64,000 nt of DNA from Lelliottia amnigena (GCA_900635465.1 LR134135.1:248001-312000), one strand, 5' to 3'. Shown: positions 14,774 through 25,797, numbered from the stretch's first letter. The notes: generated by a model from the sequence alone, not told the origin. A program made the numbers and translations.

Positions 14774-14805
14774 ATCCACCCCATAACAATACGGAGCATC
14801 TGCAC

Positions 14806-16110
14806 ATGAAAACGCGCACCCAACAAATCGAAGAATTACAAAAAGAGTGGACACAGCCGCGCTGGGAAGGCATTCAACGCCCGTATAGCGCAGAGGACGT
14901 GGTGAAATTACGCGGCTCGGTCAATCCTGAATGTACGCTTGCGCAGCTTGGTGCGGCCAAAATGTGGCGTCTGCTGCACGGTGAATCGAAAAAAGGGTAC
15001 ATCAATAGTCTCGGGGCGCTGACGGGCGGCCAGGCGTTACAGCAGGCGAAAGCGGGAATCGAAGCGGTCTATCTTTCCGGCTGGCAGGTGGCGGCCGATG
15101 CTAACCTGGCATCCAGCATGTATCCGGATCAGTCACTCTATCCGGCTAACTCTGTGCCATCGGTTGTCGATCGGATCAACAACACATTTCGTCGTGCCGA
15201 TCAGATCCAATGGTCTTCGGGGATTGAGCCAAACGATCCGCGTTATGTCGATTATTTCCTGCCGATCGTTGCCGATGCAGAAGCCGGTTTTGGCGGCGTA
15301 CTGAACGCGTTTGAGCTGATGAAATCCATGATTGAAGCCGGTGCAGCGGCCGTTCATTTTGAAGATCAGCTGGCGTCCGTGAAGAAGTGTGGGCATATGG
15401 GTGGCAAAGTATTGGTGCCAACTCAGGAAGCCATTCAGAAACTGGTCGCCGCGCGTCTGGCAGCAGATGTACTGGGTGTCCCGACGCTGGTTATCGCCCG
15501 TACCGATGCCGACGCCGCTGACCTGATCACTTCCGACTGTGATGCTTACGACAGCGAATTTATTACCGGTGAGCGTACCAGCGAAGGCTTCTATCGTACT
15601 CATGCGGGTATCGAACAGGCGATCAGCCGTGGTCTGGCTTATGCCCCGTATGCGGACCTGGTGTGGTGTGAAACCTCCACGCCGGATCTGGCGCTGGCGA
15701 AACGCTTTGCCGATGCCATTCACGCAAAATACCCCGGCAAACTGCTGGCCTATAACTGCTCGCCCTCGTTTAACTGGCAGAAGAATCTGGATGACAGCAC
15801 CATCGCCAGCTTCCAGCAGCAGTTGTCCGAGATGGGCTACAAATATCAATTTATTACGCTCGCGGGCATTCACAGCATGTGGTTTAACATGTTCGACCTG
15901 GCGCATGCCTACGCGCAGGGTGAAGGGATGCGCCACTATGTCGAAAAAGTGCAGCAGCCGGAATTTGCTTCGAGTCAAAAAGGTTACACCTTCGCCTCTC
16001 ATCAGCAGGAAGTGGGCACGGGCTACTTCGACAAAGTCACCACTATTATTCAGGGCGGCGCCTCATCCGTCACCGCCTTGACCGGCTCGACCGAAGAATC
16101 ACAGTTCTAA
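14806..16110 (+). CDS. aceA: Isocitrate lyase
   Basis: Cleaves isocitrate to glyoxylate and succinate, bypassing the two decarboxylations of the TCA cycle. The protein has 434 residues like E. coli AceA. The signature KKCGHMGGK, which contains the catalytic cysteine, is near residue 195, and the substrate-binding NCSPSFNW follows. It is preceded by ACGGAG at a good distance and lies between aceB and aceK. Confidence 0.98.
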   Translation: MKTRTQQIEELQKEWTQPRWEGIQRPYSAEDVVKLRGSVNPECTLAQLGAAKMWRLLHGESKKGYINSLGALTGGQALQQAKAGIEAVYLSGWQVAADANLASSMYPDQSLYPANSVPSVVDRINNTFRRADQIQWSSGIEPNDPRYVDYFLPIVADAEAGFGGVLNAFELMKSMIEAGAAAVHFEDQLASVKKCGHMGGKVLVPTQEAIQKLVAARLAADVLGVPTLVIARTDADAADLITSDCDAYDSEFITGERTSEGFYRTHAGIEQAISRGLAYAPYADLVWCETSTPDLALAKRFADAIHAKYPGKLLAYNCSPSFNWQKNLDDSTIASFQQQLSEMGYKYQFITLAGIHSMWFNMFDLAHAYAQGEGMRHYVEKVQQPEFASSQKGYTFASHQQEVGTGYFDKVTTIIQGGASSVTALTGSTEESQF

Positions 16111-16116
16111 CCGCAT

Positions 16117-16151
16117 TTTTCCCTCTCCCTCCGGGAGGGGGCGAGGGAAAA
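16117..16151 (+). other. aceA-aceK intergenic hairpin covering the aceK ribosome site
   Basis: TTTTCCCTC at 16117-16125 can pair with GAGGGAAAA at 16143-16151, with further CCCTCC/GGGAGGG pairing inside. The 3' arm contains the aceK Shine-Dalgarno (GAGGG, 16143-16147), so the folded RNA would hide it. In E. coli, REP-type structures lie in this gap and aceK is expressed far below aceA. Confidence 0.75.
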
Positions 16152-16153
16152 CT

Positions 16154-17875
16154 ATGTCGCGAGGTCTGGAGTTACTGATTGCACAAACCATTCTGCAGGG
16201 CTTTGATGCGCAGTATGGTCGTTTTCTGGAGGTCACGTCAGGCGCACAGCAGCGCTTTGAGCACGCCGACTGGCACGCCGTTCAGCAAGCCATGAAGCAG
16301 CGTATTCACCTTTACGATCACCATGTTGGTCTCGTCGTGGAGCAGTTACGTTGCATCACCGAGGGTAAAAGCACCGATGCGGATTTTCTGCTGCGTGTGA
16401 AAGAGCATTACACCCATTTATTACCGGATTACCCGCGCTTCGAGATTGCGGAGAGCTTTTTCAACTCCGTCTATTGTCGGTTATTTGACCACCGCTCGTT
16501 ATCTCCTGAGCGGTTATTTATTTTCAGTTCTCAGCCGGAGCGCCGCTTTCGGGCGATTCCCCGTCCACTGGCGAAAGATTTTTTTCCCGAACCGGGTTGG
16601 GAAAATGCCCTCAACAACGTGTTGTCAGATTTACCCCTGCGACTGCCCTGGCAGAATAAAGCACGTGATGTCGGCTACATCGCTGCACATCTGATCGACA
16701 CCTTGGGTGAAGAGACGTTGCGCCACAGCCACTTACAGGTCGCAAACGAACTGTTTTTCCGTAACAAAGCGGCATGGCTGGTTGGCAAACTCATCACACC
16801 GGAAGCCACGATCCCTTTTTTACTGCCCATCCATCGCTCTGATGACGGCGAACTGTTTGTTGATACCTGCCTGACGACCAGCGCGGAGGCCAGTATTGTC
16901 TTCGGTTTCGCCCGCTCGTATTTCATGGTCTATGCCCCGCTTCCCGCCGCCCTGGTCGAATGGCTACGCGAGATATTACCTGTCAAAACCACCGCCGAAC
17001 TCTACATGGCGATTGGTTGCCAGAAGCACGCTAAGACCGAAAGCTATCGCGAATATTTGCACTACATCACCAGCACCGATGAGCAGTTTATTGAAGCGCC
17101 GGGTATCCGCGGCATGGTGATGCTGGTGTTCACGCTGCCCGGTTTTGACCGCGTGTTTAAAGTCATTAAAGATCAGTTTGCCCCACAAAAAGAGATGACG
17201 GCGGCGCACGTTCGCGCCTGTTATCAGCTGGTGAAAGAGCACGATCGCGTCGGGCGCATGGCGGACACGCAAGAGTTTGAAAACTTTGTGCTGGATAAGC
17301 GCCAGATCGATCCCACGCTGATGGCGTTACTCCTTCAGGAAGCGCCGGGTAAAATCACCGATTTGGGCGATAAAATTGCTATCAGCCATCTTTATATTGA
17401 ACGTCGCATGGTGCCGCTAAATATCTGGCTAGAGCAGGTTGAAGGCGCGCAATTGCGCGATGCAATTGAAGAGTACGGCAACGCGATCCGCCAGCTTGCC
17501 GCTGCCAATATTTTCCCCGGCGACATGCTGTTTAAAAACTTTGGCGTGACCCGTCACGGACGCGTGGTGTTCTACGATTACGACGAAATTTGCTACATGA
17601 CTGAAGTAAATTTCCGCACCATTCCAGCAGCGAGATATCCAGAGGATGAACTCGCCAGCGAGCCGTGGTACAGCGTCTCGCCGGGCGATGTCTTCCCGGA
17701 GGAGTTTCGCCACTGGCTCTGCGCCGACCCGCGCATCGGGCCGCTCTTTGAAGAGATGCACGACGATCTGTTCCACGCCGATTACTGGCGCGGTCTGCAA
17801 ACGCGAATCAAACAGGGGCATGTCGAAGATGTGTACGCGTACCGCAAACGGCAGCGCTTTTGCCAGCGAGAATAA
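16154..17875 (+). CDS. aceK: Isocitrate dehydrogenase kinase/phosphatase
   Basis: Switches isocitrate dehydrogenase off by phosphorylation and on again by dephosphorylation, directing isocitrate into the glyoxylate bypass. The protein has 573 residues (578 in E. coli). Conserved kinase-like segments include [11 protein letters not shown] near residue 140, [15 protein letters not shown] sequence near 420 and [14 protein letters not shown] near 475, which carries the metal-binding Asp residues. Last gene of aceBAK; a strong hairpin just before the ATG probably lowers its translation. Confidence 0.96.
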   Translation: MSRGLELLIAQTILQGFDAQYGRFLEVTSGAQQRFEHADWHAVQQAMKQRIHLYDHHVGLVVEQLRCITEGKSTDADFLLRVKEHYTHLLPDYPRFEIAESFFNSVYCRLFDHRSLSPERLFIFSSQPERRFRAIPRPLAKDFFPEPGWENALNNVLSDLPLRLPWQNKARDVGYIAAHLIDTLGEETLRHSHLQVANELFFRNKAAWLVGKLITPEATIPFLLPIHRSDDGELFVDTCLTTSAEASIVFGFARSYFMVYAPLPAALVEWLREILPVKTTAELYMAIGCQKHAKTESYREYLHYITSTDEQFIEAPGIRGMVMLVFTLPGFDRVFKVIKDQFAPQKEMTAAHVRACYQLVKEHDRVGRMADTQEFENFVLDKRQIDPTLMALLLQEAPGKITDLGDKIAISHLYIERRMVPLNIWLEQVEGAQLRDAIEEYGNAIRQLAAANIFPGDMLFKNFGVTRHGRVVFYDYDEICYMTEVNFRTIPAARYPEDELASEPWYSVSPGDVFPEEFRHWLCADPRIGPLFEEMHDDLFHADYWRGLQTRIKQGHVEDVYAYRKRQRFCQRE

Positions 17876-17880
17876 AGCAG

Positions 17881-18226
17881 AACGGCATCCCCGTTGCCGA
17901 TTTAGTGTCTTCTCCTCTCCCGTGGGAGAGGGCCGGGGTGAGGGCATCAGGCCGCACACAGTAAAAGTAAACGGCATCCCCGTTGCCGATTTAGTGTCTT
18001 CTCCCTCTCCCCGTGGGAGAGGGCCGGGGTGAGGGCATCAGGCCGCACAGAGTAAAAGCATACAGCAACCCGGTTGCCGTTTTAGTGTCTTCTCCCTCTC
18101 CCCGTGGGAGAGGGCTGGCTGAGGGCATCAGGCCGCACAGAGTAAAAGCAAACAGCAACCCGGTTGCCGTTTTAGTGTCTTCTCCCTCTCCCCGTGGGAG
18201 AGGGTTGGGGTGAGGGCATCAAGCCG
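17881..18226 (+). repeat. Four tandem copies of a ~90-base composite repeat
   Basis: Units begin near 17881, 17970, 18061 and 18151. Each has a GGCA(T/A)CCCCGTTGCC-type stem, TTTAGTGTCTTCTCC, the palindrome CTCTCCCCGTGGGAGAG, a GGGTGAGGGCATCAGGCCGCA stretch, and a short AGTAAAAGCA-type linker. The first unit lacks two bases in the palindrome arm. It fills the aceK-iclR gap, where K-12 has arpA. Related units occur after ubiA. The first stem could act as a terminator for aceK. Confidence 0.9.
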
Positions 18227-18234
18227 CAAAAGCC

Positions 18235-19062
18235 TTAACGAATCCCGCCATAGGCCAGCGTCACTTCTTTGGCCGCTTTGATCACCAGCGCACCCAACTC
18301 CGTTACGCTATCGTCAGTCACGCGTGAAATCGGTCCGGAAATGGAGATCGCGGCAAACGGCTCGCGATGCTCATCAAAAATACATGCCGCAATGCAGCGC
18401 AGGCCAAGCGCGTGCTCTTCATCGTCAAACGAGTAGCCGCGTTTGCGGGTCTGGGCTAAATCTTCTTTCAGATGTACCGGTGAAACCAGGGTGGCATGCG
18501 TATAGGCATGCAGCCCTTTTCGATGCAGCAGGCCAGTGACTTGCTCCTCACTGAGCTGCGACAGGAACGCTTTCCCCGCGCCAGAAGCGTGCATGGGCAG
18601 CTTGCCGCCAATCGGCGCAGACATACGCATCAACTGCGTACATTGTACCTGGTCGATAATAATCGCCTGATGATCGCTCTGGTCCAGGACGGCCAGATTG
18701 ACCGTTTCGCCGGAGTCTTCCATCAGCTTGCGCAGAATCGGATGCACAATCGCCAGCAAATTACGGCTCTGCAGGAAGCTGCTGCCGACGATAAACGCAT
18801 GCGCGCCTACCGACCAGTGCCCAAGCTCGCCAACCTGACGGACAAAACCCAGCTGCTGCATGGTGGTCAGCAGACGATGCGTTGTGGAGTTCGGTAAGCC
18901 CGCCTGCTGCGCCAGCTCTGTTAACGCTACGCTGCTGTGCGATTCGGCTATCCATTCCAGCAGCTTTAATCCACGCGTCAACGACTGGACCTGACCCGCA
19001 GGCTGAGCGGCAGTAGTGGCAGCAGGTTTTCTGCCGCGTTTAGCGGGAACGGTGGCAACCAT
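18235..19062 (-). CDS. iclR: Transcriptional repressor IclR
   Basis: Represses aceBAK and its own gene; glyoxylate and pyruvate modulate its activity in E. coli. The start MVATVPAKRGRKPA at 19062 has AAGGAG upstream and gives 275 residues (274 in E. coli). An N-terminal winged helix (residues ~27-85, LTELAQQAGLPNSTTHRLL) is followed by the IclR effector domain ending at AYGGIR. A candidate autoregulatory site lies at 19086-19100. Confidence 0.97.
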   Translation of the reverse strand: MVATVPAKRGRKPAATTAAQPAGQVQSLTRGLKLLEWIAESHSSVALTELAQQAGLPNSTTHRLLTTMQQLGFVRQVGELGHWSVGAHAFIVGSSFLQSRNLLAIVHPILRKLMEDSGETVNLAVLDQSDHQAIIIDQVQCTQLMRMSAPIGGKLPMHASGAGKAFLSQLSEEQVTGLLHRKGLHAYTHATLVSPVHLKEDLAQTRKRGYSFDDEEHALGLRCIAACIFDEHREPFAAISISGPISRVTDDSVTELGALVIKAAKEVTLAYGGIR

Positions 19063-19085
19063 AGCGAACTCCTTTTTCTGTATCG

Positions 19086-19100
19086 TGGAAATCATTTTCG
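19086..19100 (-). promoter_or_regulatory. Candidate IclR autoregulatory site
   Basis: On the plus strand TGGAAATCATTTTCG, a near-palindrome like the IclR site at the aceBAK promoter. It lies 24 bases upstream of the iclR start. Confidence 0.6.
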
Positions 19101-19256
19101 TTTTATTTGGTGATTTTGCAACCGTTATCCTGACTGATCGGAGGAGTGATAGTGAACATGTCTCATGTTAACGCAGTGTGGCTTCTCCGCTCAGTCAGAT
19201 TATGCCAGTATGGATAACTGGCCTGGTGGCCTGGGTGAGCGTTGTCGGGAGCAAGT

Positions 19257-22200
19257 GTGAGCAGCAAAATAGACCAACTGCGTGCGCAGTTAAACGAACG
19301 AATTCTGGTGCTGGACGGCGGCATGGGCACCATGATCCAGAGCTACCGTCTGAGCGAAGACGATTTCCGCGGCGAACGTTTCGCCGACTGGCCCTGCGAC
19401 CTGAAAGGCAACAATGACCTGCTGGTGCTCAGTAAATCCGATGTCATTGCGGCGATTCATCACGCCTATTTTGAGGCGGGTGCGGACATTGTCGAAACCA
19501 ACACGTTCAACTCGACAACGATCGCCATGGCCGATTACCAGATGGAATCCCTGTCGGCGGAAATCAACTTCACCGCAGCAAAGCTTGCTCGCGCCTGCGC
19601 TGATGAATGGACCGCGCGCACGCCGGAAAAGCCACGCTATGTGGCCGGTGTTCTGGGGCCGACCAACCGTACCGCATCAATTTCACCAGACGTTAACGAT
19701 CCCGCTTTCCGTAACGTCACTTTCGATCAGCTGGTGGCCGCGTATCGTGAATCCACCAAAGCGCTGGTGGAAGGCGGTTCCGATCTGATCATGATCGAAA
19801 CGGTCTTCGATACGCTCAATGCCAAAGCCGCCATCTTCGCCGTAAAAGAAGAGATGGAAGCGCTGGGCGTTGACTTACCGATCATGGTGTCTGGCACCAT
19901 TACCGATGCCTCCGGACGTACCCTCTCCGGGCAGACAACCGAAGCGTTTTATAACTCTCTGCGCCACGCGGACGCGCTGACCTTCGGTCTGAACTGTGCG
20001 CTGGGGCCTGACGAACTGCGTCAGTACGTCCAGGAACTTTCACGTATCGCCGATTGCTATGTCACCGCGCACCCGAATGCGGGCCTGCCAAACGCTTTTG
20101 GGGAATACGATCTCGACGCGGTGACCATGGCAGCACAAATTCGCGAGTGGGCGGAGTCTGGCTTCCTGAATATTGTGGGTGGCTGCTGCGGCACAACGCC
20201 AGAACATATCGCCGCGATGAGTCACGCCGTGGCGGGCTTGCCGCCGCGCACGCTGCCGGACCTGCCGGTGGCCTGTCGTCTGGCGGGTCTTGAACCGCTG
20301 ACCATCAGCAAAGAGAGCCTGTTTGTGAACGTCGGTGAACGTACTAACGTCACCGGCTCTGCCAAATTCAAACGGTTAATCAAAGAAGAGAAATACAACG
20401 AAGCGCTGGATGTTGCGCGTCAGCAGGTCGAAAGCGGCGCGCAGATCATCGACATCAACATGGATGAAGGGATGCTCGACGCCGAAGCGGCGATGGTGCG
20501 TTTCCTGAATTTGATTGCCGGTGAGCCAGACATCGCCCGCGTGCCGATCATGATCGACTCCTCGAAATGGGATGTCATCGAAAAAGGGCTGAAGTGCATT
20601 CAGGGTAAAGGCATTGTTAACTCCATCTCGATGAAAGAGGGGATTGAGCCGTTTATCCACCACGCCAAACTTGTGCGCCGTTATGGCGCGGCCGTCGTGG
20701 TGATGGCCTTTGACGAGGTCGGTCAGGCGGATACCCGCGAGCGCAAAATTGAGATTTGCCGACGCGCCTACAAGATTTTGACCGAAGAGGTCGGCTTCCC
20801 GCCGGAAGACATTATTTTCGATCCGAATATTTTCGCCGTCGCGACCGGCATCGAAGAGCACAACAACTATGCGCAGGATTTTATTGGCGCGTGTGAAGAC
20901 ATCAAACGCGAGCTGCCGCATGCGCTGATCTCCGGCGGCGTTTCCAACGTGTCGTTCTCATTCCGTGGTAATGATCCGGTGCGTGAAGCGATCCACGCCG
21001 TGTTCCTCTACTACGCGATTCGCAACGGGATGGACATGGGTATCGTCAACGCCGGACAGCTGGCGATTTACGATGACTTGCCTGCCGAGCTGCGCGAGGG
21101 GGTTGAAGATGTGATTTTAAACCGTCGCGATGATGCTACTGAACGCATGCTGGATCTGGCAGAGAAATATCGCGGCAGCAAAGCGGATGAAAGCGCGAAT
21201 ATTCAGCAGGCGGAATGGCGCGCGTGGGATGTGAAAAAGCGTCTGGAATATTCGCTGGTGAAAGGGATCACGGAGTTTATCGAGCTGGATACCGAAGAAG
21301 CGCGCCAGCTGGCTGCACGTCCTATTGAAGTGATTGAAGGGCCGCTGATGGATGGCATGAACGTGGTGGGCGATCTGTTCAGCGAGGGGAAAATGTTCCT
21401 GCCGCAGGTGGTGAAATCCGCGCGTGTCATGAAGCAAGCCGTGGCCTATCTAGAGCCTTATATTGAGGCCAGCAAAGAAAAAAGTTCCAGTAACGGCAAG
21501 ATGGTGATCGCCACCGTGAAGGGCGATGTGCATGACATCGGCAAAAATATCGTCGGCGTGGTCCTGCAGTGTAATAACTACGAAATCATCGATTTAGGCG
21601 TGATGGTTCCGGCGGATAAAATTCTCAAAACCGCGCGTGAAGTGAATGCCGATCTGATTGGCCTGTCCGGGTTAATCACCCCGTCGCTCGACGAGATGGT
21701 TAACGTGGCAAAAGAGATGGAACGGCAGGGCTTTACCATTCCGCTGCTGATTGGCGGGGCGACCACCTCAAAAGCGCACACGGCGGTCAAAATCGAGCAG
21801 AATTACAGTGGGCCAACGGTGTACGTGCAGAACGCCTCGCGCACCGTTGGCGTGGTTTCTGCGCTGCTGTCCGACACGCAACGCGATGATTTTGTAGCGC
21901 GAACGCGCAAAGAGTACGACACCGTGCGTATCCAGCATGCGCGTAAAAAGCCGCGCACGCCGCCGGTGACGCTGGCCGCCGCACGCGAAAACGATCTGGC
22001 TTTTGACTGGTCAAGCTATACGCCGCCCGTGGCGCACCGTCTGGGCGTGCAGGACGTTACTGCCAGCATCGAAACGCTGCGTAACTACATCGACTGGACG
22101 CCGTTCTTCATGACCTGGTCGCTGGCGGGGAAATACCCGCGCATCCTCGAGGACGACGTGGTGGGTGAAGAAGCCAAGCGCTTGTTCAACGATGCCAACG

Positions 22201-22940
22201 ATATGCTTGACCAGCTAAGTGCAGAAAAAACGCTAAATCCGCGCGGTGTGGTTGGCTTGTTCCCGGCTAACCGCGTGGGCGATGACATCGAAATTTATCG
22301 CGATGAAACCCGCACCAGCGTGCTGGCGGTCAGCCGTCATCTGCGCCAGCAAACCGAAAAAGTCGGCTTTGCGAACTACTGCCTGGCCGATTTTGTCGCG
22401 CCTAAACTCAGCGGCAAAGCGGACTACATTGGCGCATTCGCTGTCACCGGGGGCCTTGAAGAAGACGCTCTCGCGGAGGCGTTTGAAGCGCAGCACGACG
22501 ATTACAACAAAATCATGGTTAAAGCGATTTCGGACCGTCTGGCCGAGGCCTTCGCGGAATATCTGCATGAGCGCGTGCGCAAAGTGCATTGGGGTTATGC
22601 TCCGAATGAAAACCTCAGCAATGAGGAACTTATCCGCGAGAATTACCAGGGTATTCGCCCGGCACCAGGCTATCCGGCGTGCCCTGAGCACACCGAAAAA
22701 GGAACGATCTGGCAACTTCTGGATGTCGAAACCCATACCGGCATGAAGCTGACGGAATCCTTCGCCATGTGGCCAGGCGCGTCTGTTTCGGGCTGGTATT
22801 TCAGCCATCCTGACAGCAAATACTACGCGGTCGCGCAAATTCAACGCGACCAGGTGGAAGACTACGCCATGCGTAAAGGGATGAGCGTGTCGGAAGTGGA
22901 GCGCTGGTTGGCGCCTAACCTGGGTTACGATGCGGATTGA
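19257..22940 (+). CDS. metH: Cobalamin-dependent methionine synthase
   Basis: Transfers methyl from methyltetrahydrofolate through cobalamin to homocysteine. A GTG start at 19257 ([12 protein letters not shown]) with GGGAG upstream gives 1227 residues, the E. coli length; a TTG 15 bases earlier is less likely. Four modules are readable: homocysteine domain with zinc-binding NCALG and GGCCGTTP (residues ~2-325), folate domain ([11 protein letters not shown], ~350-620), B12 domain with the cobalt-ligand motif DVHDIGKN near 757-764, and AdoMet reactivation domain (~897-1227, [12 protein letters not shown]). Confidence 0.98.
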   Translation: MSSKIDQLRAQLNERILVLDGGMGTMIQSYRLSEDDFRGERFADWPCDLKGNNDLLVLSKSDVIAAIHHAYFEAGADIVETNTFNSTTIAMADYQMESLSAEINFTAAKLARACADEWTARTPEKPRYVAGVLGPTNRTASISPDVNDPAFRNVTFDQLVAAYRESTKALVEGGSDLIMIETVFDTLNAKAAIFAVKEEMEALGVDLPIMVSGTITDASGRTLSGQTTEAFYNSLRHADALTFGLNCALGPDELRQYVQELSRIADCYVTAHPNAGLPNAFGEYDLDAVTMAAQIREWAESGFLNIVGGCCGTTPEHIAAMSHAVAGLPPRTLPDLPVACRLAGLEPLTISKESLFVNVGERTNVTGSAKFKRLIKEEKYNEALDVARQQVESGAQIIDINMDEGMLDAEAAMVRFLNLIAGEPDIARVPIMIDSSKWDVIEKGLKCIQGKGIVNSISMKEGIEPFIHHAKLVRRYGAAVVVMAFDEVGQADTRERKIEICRRAYKILTEEVGFPPEDIIFDPNIFAVATGIEEHNNYAQDFIGACEDIKRELPHALISGGVSNVSFSFRGNDPVREAIHAVFLYYAIRNGMDMGIVNAGQLAIYDDLPAELREGVEDVILNRRDDATERMLDLAEKYRGSKADESANIQQAEWRAWDVKKRLEYSLVKGITEFIELDTEEARQLAARPIEVIEGPLMDGMNVVGDLFSEGKMFLPQVVKSARVMKQAVAYLEPYIEASKEKSSSNGKMVIATVKGDVHDIGKNIVGVVLQCNNYEIIDLGVMVPADKILKTAREVNADLIGLSGLITPSLDEMVNVAKEMERQGFTIPLLIGGATTSKAHTAVKIEQNYSGPTVYVQNASRTVGVVSALLSDTQRDDFVARTRKEYDTVRIQHARKKPRTPPVTLAAARENDLAFDWSSYTPPVAHRLGVQDVTASIETLRNYIDWTPFFMTWSLAGKYPRILEDDVVGEEAKRLFNDANDMLDQLSAEKTLNPRGVVGLFPANRVGDDIEIYRDETRTSVLAVSRHLRQQTEKVGFANYCLADFVAPKLSGKADYIGAFAVTGGLEEDALAEAFEAQHDDYNKIMVKAISDRLAEAFAEYLHERVRKVHWGYAPNENLSNEELIRENYQGIRPAPGYPACPEHTEKGTIWQLLDVETHTGMKLTESFAMWPGASVSGWYFSHPDSKYYAVAQIQRDQVEDYAMRKGMSVSEVERWLAPNLGYDAD

Positions 22941-22949
22941 CCTGGCTCA

Positions 22950-23211
22950 CTTGCCAGCTTACACCAGGGCTGTTCTCGCTCGAGTCACGTACTCTGTGTA
23001 CGCTCCCCTCGCTGCGAGCAGTCCGTGTGCAATCTGGCTGCGCCGCCGACGGTCAATATTAAACTTCATTACTTGCCAGCTCGCACCAGGGCTGTTCTCG
23101 CTCGAGTCACGTACTCTGTGTACGCTCCCCTCGCTGCGAGCAGTTGGTGTGCAATCTGGCTGCGCCGCCGACGGTCAATATTAAACTTCATTACTTGCCA
23201 GCCCGTACCAG
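22950..23211 (+). repeat. 122-base tandem repeat, two full copies and a partial third
   Basis: The unit starts CTTGCCAGC at 22950, 23072 and 23194, an exact period of 122. Copies one and two differ at only a few bases. Each holds CGAGTCACGTACTCTGTGTA followed by CGCTCCCCTCGCTGCGAGCAG, a series of nested inverted repeats. No open frame of interest is present. It fills most of the 442-base metH-yjbB gap; the rest (23212-23382) shows only the yjbB leader. Confidence 0.92.
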
Positions 23212-23382
23212 ACGCTAGATAAATCGGGATATTTCACTTTTCCTTACAACATACGGGGCGCTCATGCGGCGCCCTGTCTCTTTATTACGTTTAAAGCCTT
23301 ATACTGGAAGAAGGTCTTTCCTCACGTGAAAAAGCGGGGAGGGAACCAAAGGAACACATAACGATAAGGAGAACCCACTTCC

Positions 23383-25014
23383 GTGCTGACACTGTTACAC
23401 CTGCTTTCTGCCGTCGCTCTCCTGGTATGGGGCACTCATATTGTCCGTACCGGTGTGATGCGTGTGTTTGGCGCACGCTTACGTACTGTTCTCAGCCGCA
23501 GCGTTGAGAAGAAACCGCTCGCCTTTTGCGCGGGTATTGGCGTCACCGCGCTTGTGCAAAGCAGCAATGCGACCACGATGCTCGTCACCTCGTTTGTGGC
23601 ACAAGACCTGGTTGCGCTGACGCCCGCGCTGGTCATCGTATTGGGCGCGGATGTGGGCACCGCGCTGATGGCACGCGTGTTGACCTTCGATCTCTCCTGG
23701 CTCTCGCCGCTGCTGATTTTCATCGGCGTGATCTTCTTTTTGGGGCGTAAACAGACGCGCGAAGGCCAGCTTGGGCGCGTGGGCATTGGCCTCGGCCTGA
23801 TCCTGCTGGCACTGGAACTGATTGTTCAGGCCGTCACGCCGATTACCCAGGCTAACGGTGTGCAGGTTATTTTCGCTTCGCTGACCGGCGACATCATGCT
23901 CGATGCACTGATCGGTGCGGTCTTCGCCATCGTCAGTTATTCCAGCCTGGCCGCGGTCTTGCTGACCGCGACTCTGACGGCAGCGGGCGCGATTTCATTC
24001 CCGGTGGCACTGTGTCTGGTGATCGGTGCCAACCTTGGCTCGGGACTGCTGGCAATGCTGAACAACAGCGGCGCCAACGCCGCCGCCCGTCGTGTGGCGC
24101 TCGGCAGTTTGCTGTTTAAGCTGGTGGGCAGCCTGATTATTCTGCCGTTTGTGCATCCGCTGGCGAACGCGATGGATAATTTGCCCTTGCCGAAAGCGGA
24201 GCTGGTTATCTACTTCCACGTTTTCTACAACCTGGTACGTTGCCTGGCGATGGTGCCGTTTGCCGGGCCAATGGCGCGTTTCTGCAAGCGGATGATCCGC
24301 GATGAGCCAGAGCTCGACGCGCGCCTGAAGCCGAAACACCTCGACACCTCCGCACTGGATACGCCTGCGCTGGCGCTGGCCAATGCAGCGCGCGAGACGC
24401 TGCGCATTGGCGATGCGATGGAAACGATGCTGGATGGCCTGAAAAAGGTCATGCACGGTGAGCCGCGCGAAGAAAAAGAGCTGCGTAAGCTGGCTGACGA
24501 TATCAACGTGCTTTATACCGCCATCAAACTTTATCTGGCGCGCATGCCGCAGGATGAGCTGGCCGAAGAGGAGTCCCGCCGCTGGGCGGAGATTATCGAG
24601 ATGTCGCTAAACCTTGAGCAGGCATCCGATATTGTCGAGCGTATGGGCAGCGAGATTGCCGATAAATCGCTGGCGGCACGTCGGGCATTTTCCCTGGAGG
24701 GCGTCGCCGAGCTGGACGCGTTGCTGGAACTGTTACTCAATAACCTGAAGCTGGCGATGTCGGTCTTCTTCTCCAGCGACGTGCCCAGCGCGCGCCGTTT
24801 GCGCCGTAATAAGCACCGCTTCCGTATTCTGAATCGCCGCTACTCGCATGCGCACGTTGACCGACTGCATCAACAAAACGTGCAAAGTATCGAAACCAGC
24901 TCTCTGCACCTGGGGCTGCTCGGCGATATGAAACGTCTCAACTCGCTGTTTTGCGCCGTGGCCTATAGCGTGATGGAACAGCCGGACGAAGATGACGAAA
25001 GGGATGATTATTAA
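23383..25014 (+). CDS. yjbB: Na+/phosphate cotransporter family protein YjbB
   Basis: Inner-membrane protein of 543 residues, as in E. coli, where YjbB overproduction exports phosphate. A GTG start with AAGGAGAACCC upstream is used. Two Na/Pi-cotransporter repeats span the N-terminal ~310 residues; the repeat signature TALVQSSNATTM is near residue 55 and a related VSYSSLAAV segment near 190. The C-terminal ~200 residues are soluble, helical and PhoU-like. The stop overlaps by 4 bases the end of the convergent antitoxin gene. Confidence 0.93.
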   Translation: MLTLLHLLSAVALLVWGTHIVRTGVMRVFGARLRTVLSRSVEKKPLAFCAGIGVTALVQSSNATTMLVTSFVAQDLVALTPALVIVLGADVGTALMARVLTFDLSWLSPLLIFIGVIFFLGRKQTREGQLGRVGIGLGLILLALELIVQAVTPITQANGVQVIFASLTGDIMLDALIGAVFAIVSYSSLAAVLLTATLTAAGAISFPVALCLVIGANLGSGLLAMLNNSGANAAARRVALGSLLFKLVGSLIILPFVHPLANAMDNLPLPKAELVIYFHVFYNLVRCLAMVPFAGPMARFCKRMIRDEPELDARLKPKHLDTSALDTPALALANAARETLRIGDAMETMLDGLKKVMHGEPREEKELRKLADDINVLYTAIKLYLARMPQDELAEEESRRWAEIIEMSLNLEQASDIVERMGSEIADKSLAARRAFSLEGVAELDALLELLLNNLKLAMSVFFSSDVPSARRLRRNKHRFRILNRRYSHAHVDRLHQQNVQSIETSSLHLGLLGDMKRLNSLFCAVAYSVMEQPDEDDERDDY

Positions 25015-25298
25015 TCTTCAGCACTTTTAATCGTCAATCCAAGACCCAGCGCTTTCATAACGGCAAGCGTGGTTTTAAGCGTTGGGTTACCTTTTTCACT
25101 AAAAGAGCGATACAGCTGTTCGCGAGACAAACCCGTTTGTGTCGCAATGGTAGACATTCCTTTTGCGCGGGCAACGATCCCTAATGCTTTAGCAATGTAG
25201 GCAGAATCGCCAGTTTCTAGCGCATCAGCCATGAATACGCTAATTTCATCATCATTGATAAGCGCCCGGGCAGGATCGTAATGAGTGAGTTCAGTCAT
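25011..25298 (-). CDS. Antitoxin of HI1420-type addiction module
   Basis: A 95-residue DNA-binding protein that matches the family annotated as addiction-module antidote (HI1420 type). The start MTELTHYDPARAL overlaps the end of the toxin gene by 8 bases. Residues ~40-90 form a lambda-repressor-like helix-turn-helix (GMSTIATQTGLSREQLYRSF) and end in NPTLKTTLAVMKALGLGL. It probably neutralises the upstream toxin and represses the pair. It is not in the K-12 gene order; pepE occupies this region there. Confidence 0.87.
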   Translation of the reverse strand: MTELTHYDPARALINDDEISVFMADALETGDSAYIAKALGIVARAKGMSTIATQTGLSREQLYRSFSEKGNPTLKTTLAVMKALGLGLTIKSAED

Positions 25299-25608
25299 GG
25301 TGTATAAACTCCCGATGTTCGAGTGATCTTGCGAGTGTCTTTGCCAGAATGATGTCTTTATCCTGACTATTTTTATTGCCGCCACTGAGCAAAATGATCA
25401 GTACGTTTCCCTGCGATTTAAAATAGATCCTGTAACCCGGGCCGTAATGAATCCGTAGCTCGCTGATACCTTCTCCAACAGGTTTTACATCCCCCGGCAG
25501 ACCATTAGCCAGGCGGAATAAACGCGCTGCAATAAGCGTTTTTGCACGTGGATCGTTTACGTTTTGCTCCCAGCAACGGAAGGATTCTGTTTGAACAATC
25601 TCCTTCAT
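25291..25608 (-). CDS. RelE/ParE-superfamily toxin (HI1419/Gp49 type)
   Basis: A 105-residue basic protein with the fold signature GDVKPVGEGISELRIHYGPG followed by YRIYF near residues 40-62, typical of the Gp49-like (HI1419) branch of RelE/ParE toxins. By family it is expected to be an mRNA interferase or growth inhibitor; this one is untested. Toxin-first order with an 8-base overlap to the antitoxin indicates translational coupling. GGAG lies 6 bases before the ATG. Both halves look intact. Confidence 0.85.
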   Translation of the reverse strand: MKEIVQTESFRCWEQNVNDPRAKTLIAARLFRLANGLPGDVKPVGEGISELRIHYGPGYRIYFKSQGNVLIILLSGGNKNSQDKDIILAKTLARSLEHREFIHHD

Positions 25609-25797
25609 ACTACTCCATGTTGTTTTTAAACTACAGTGTCAGTTTGGCGAATGGAAGGAAATTAGAAGGTGTTTGTAGGGGAGTAAATGACTAACGTGGA
25701 GATCCTGAAAGCACGCCGCAAACTCGACTGAGATATTGGCGGCTAATCTTTTTACTCGCCGCAACCTAAGGTATATTTCGCCTATAAAGGAGAAATT

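Noticed and set aside
17881..18226. CRISPR-like array of regular units
   Set aside because: The whole ~90-base unit is repeated without unique spacers, and no cas genes are present.
25687..25731. Short frame MTNVEILKARRKLD between the toxin gene and rluF
   Set aside because: Only 14 codons, no clear ribosome site; too short to call.
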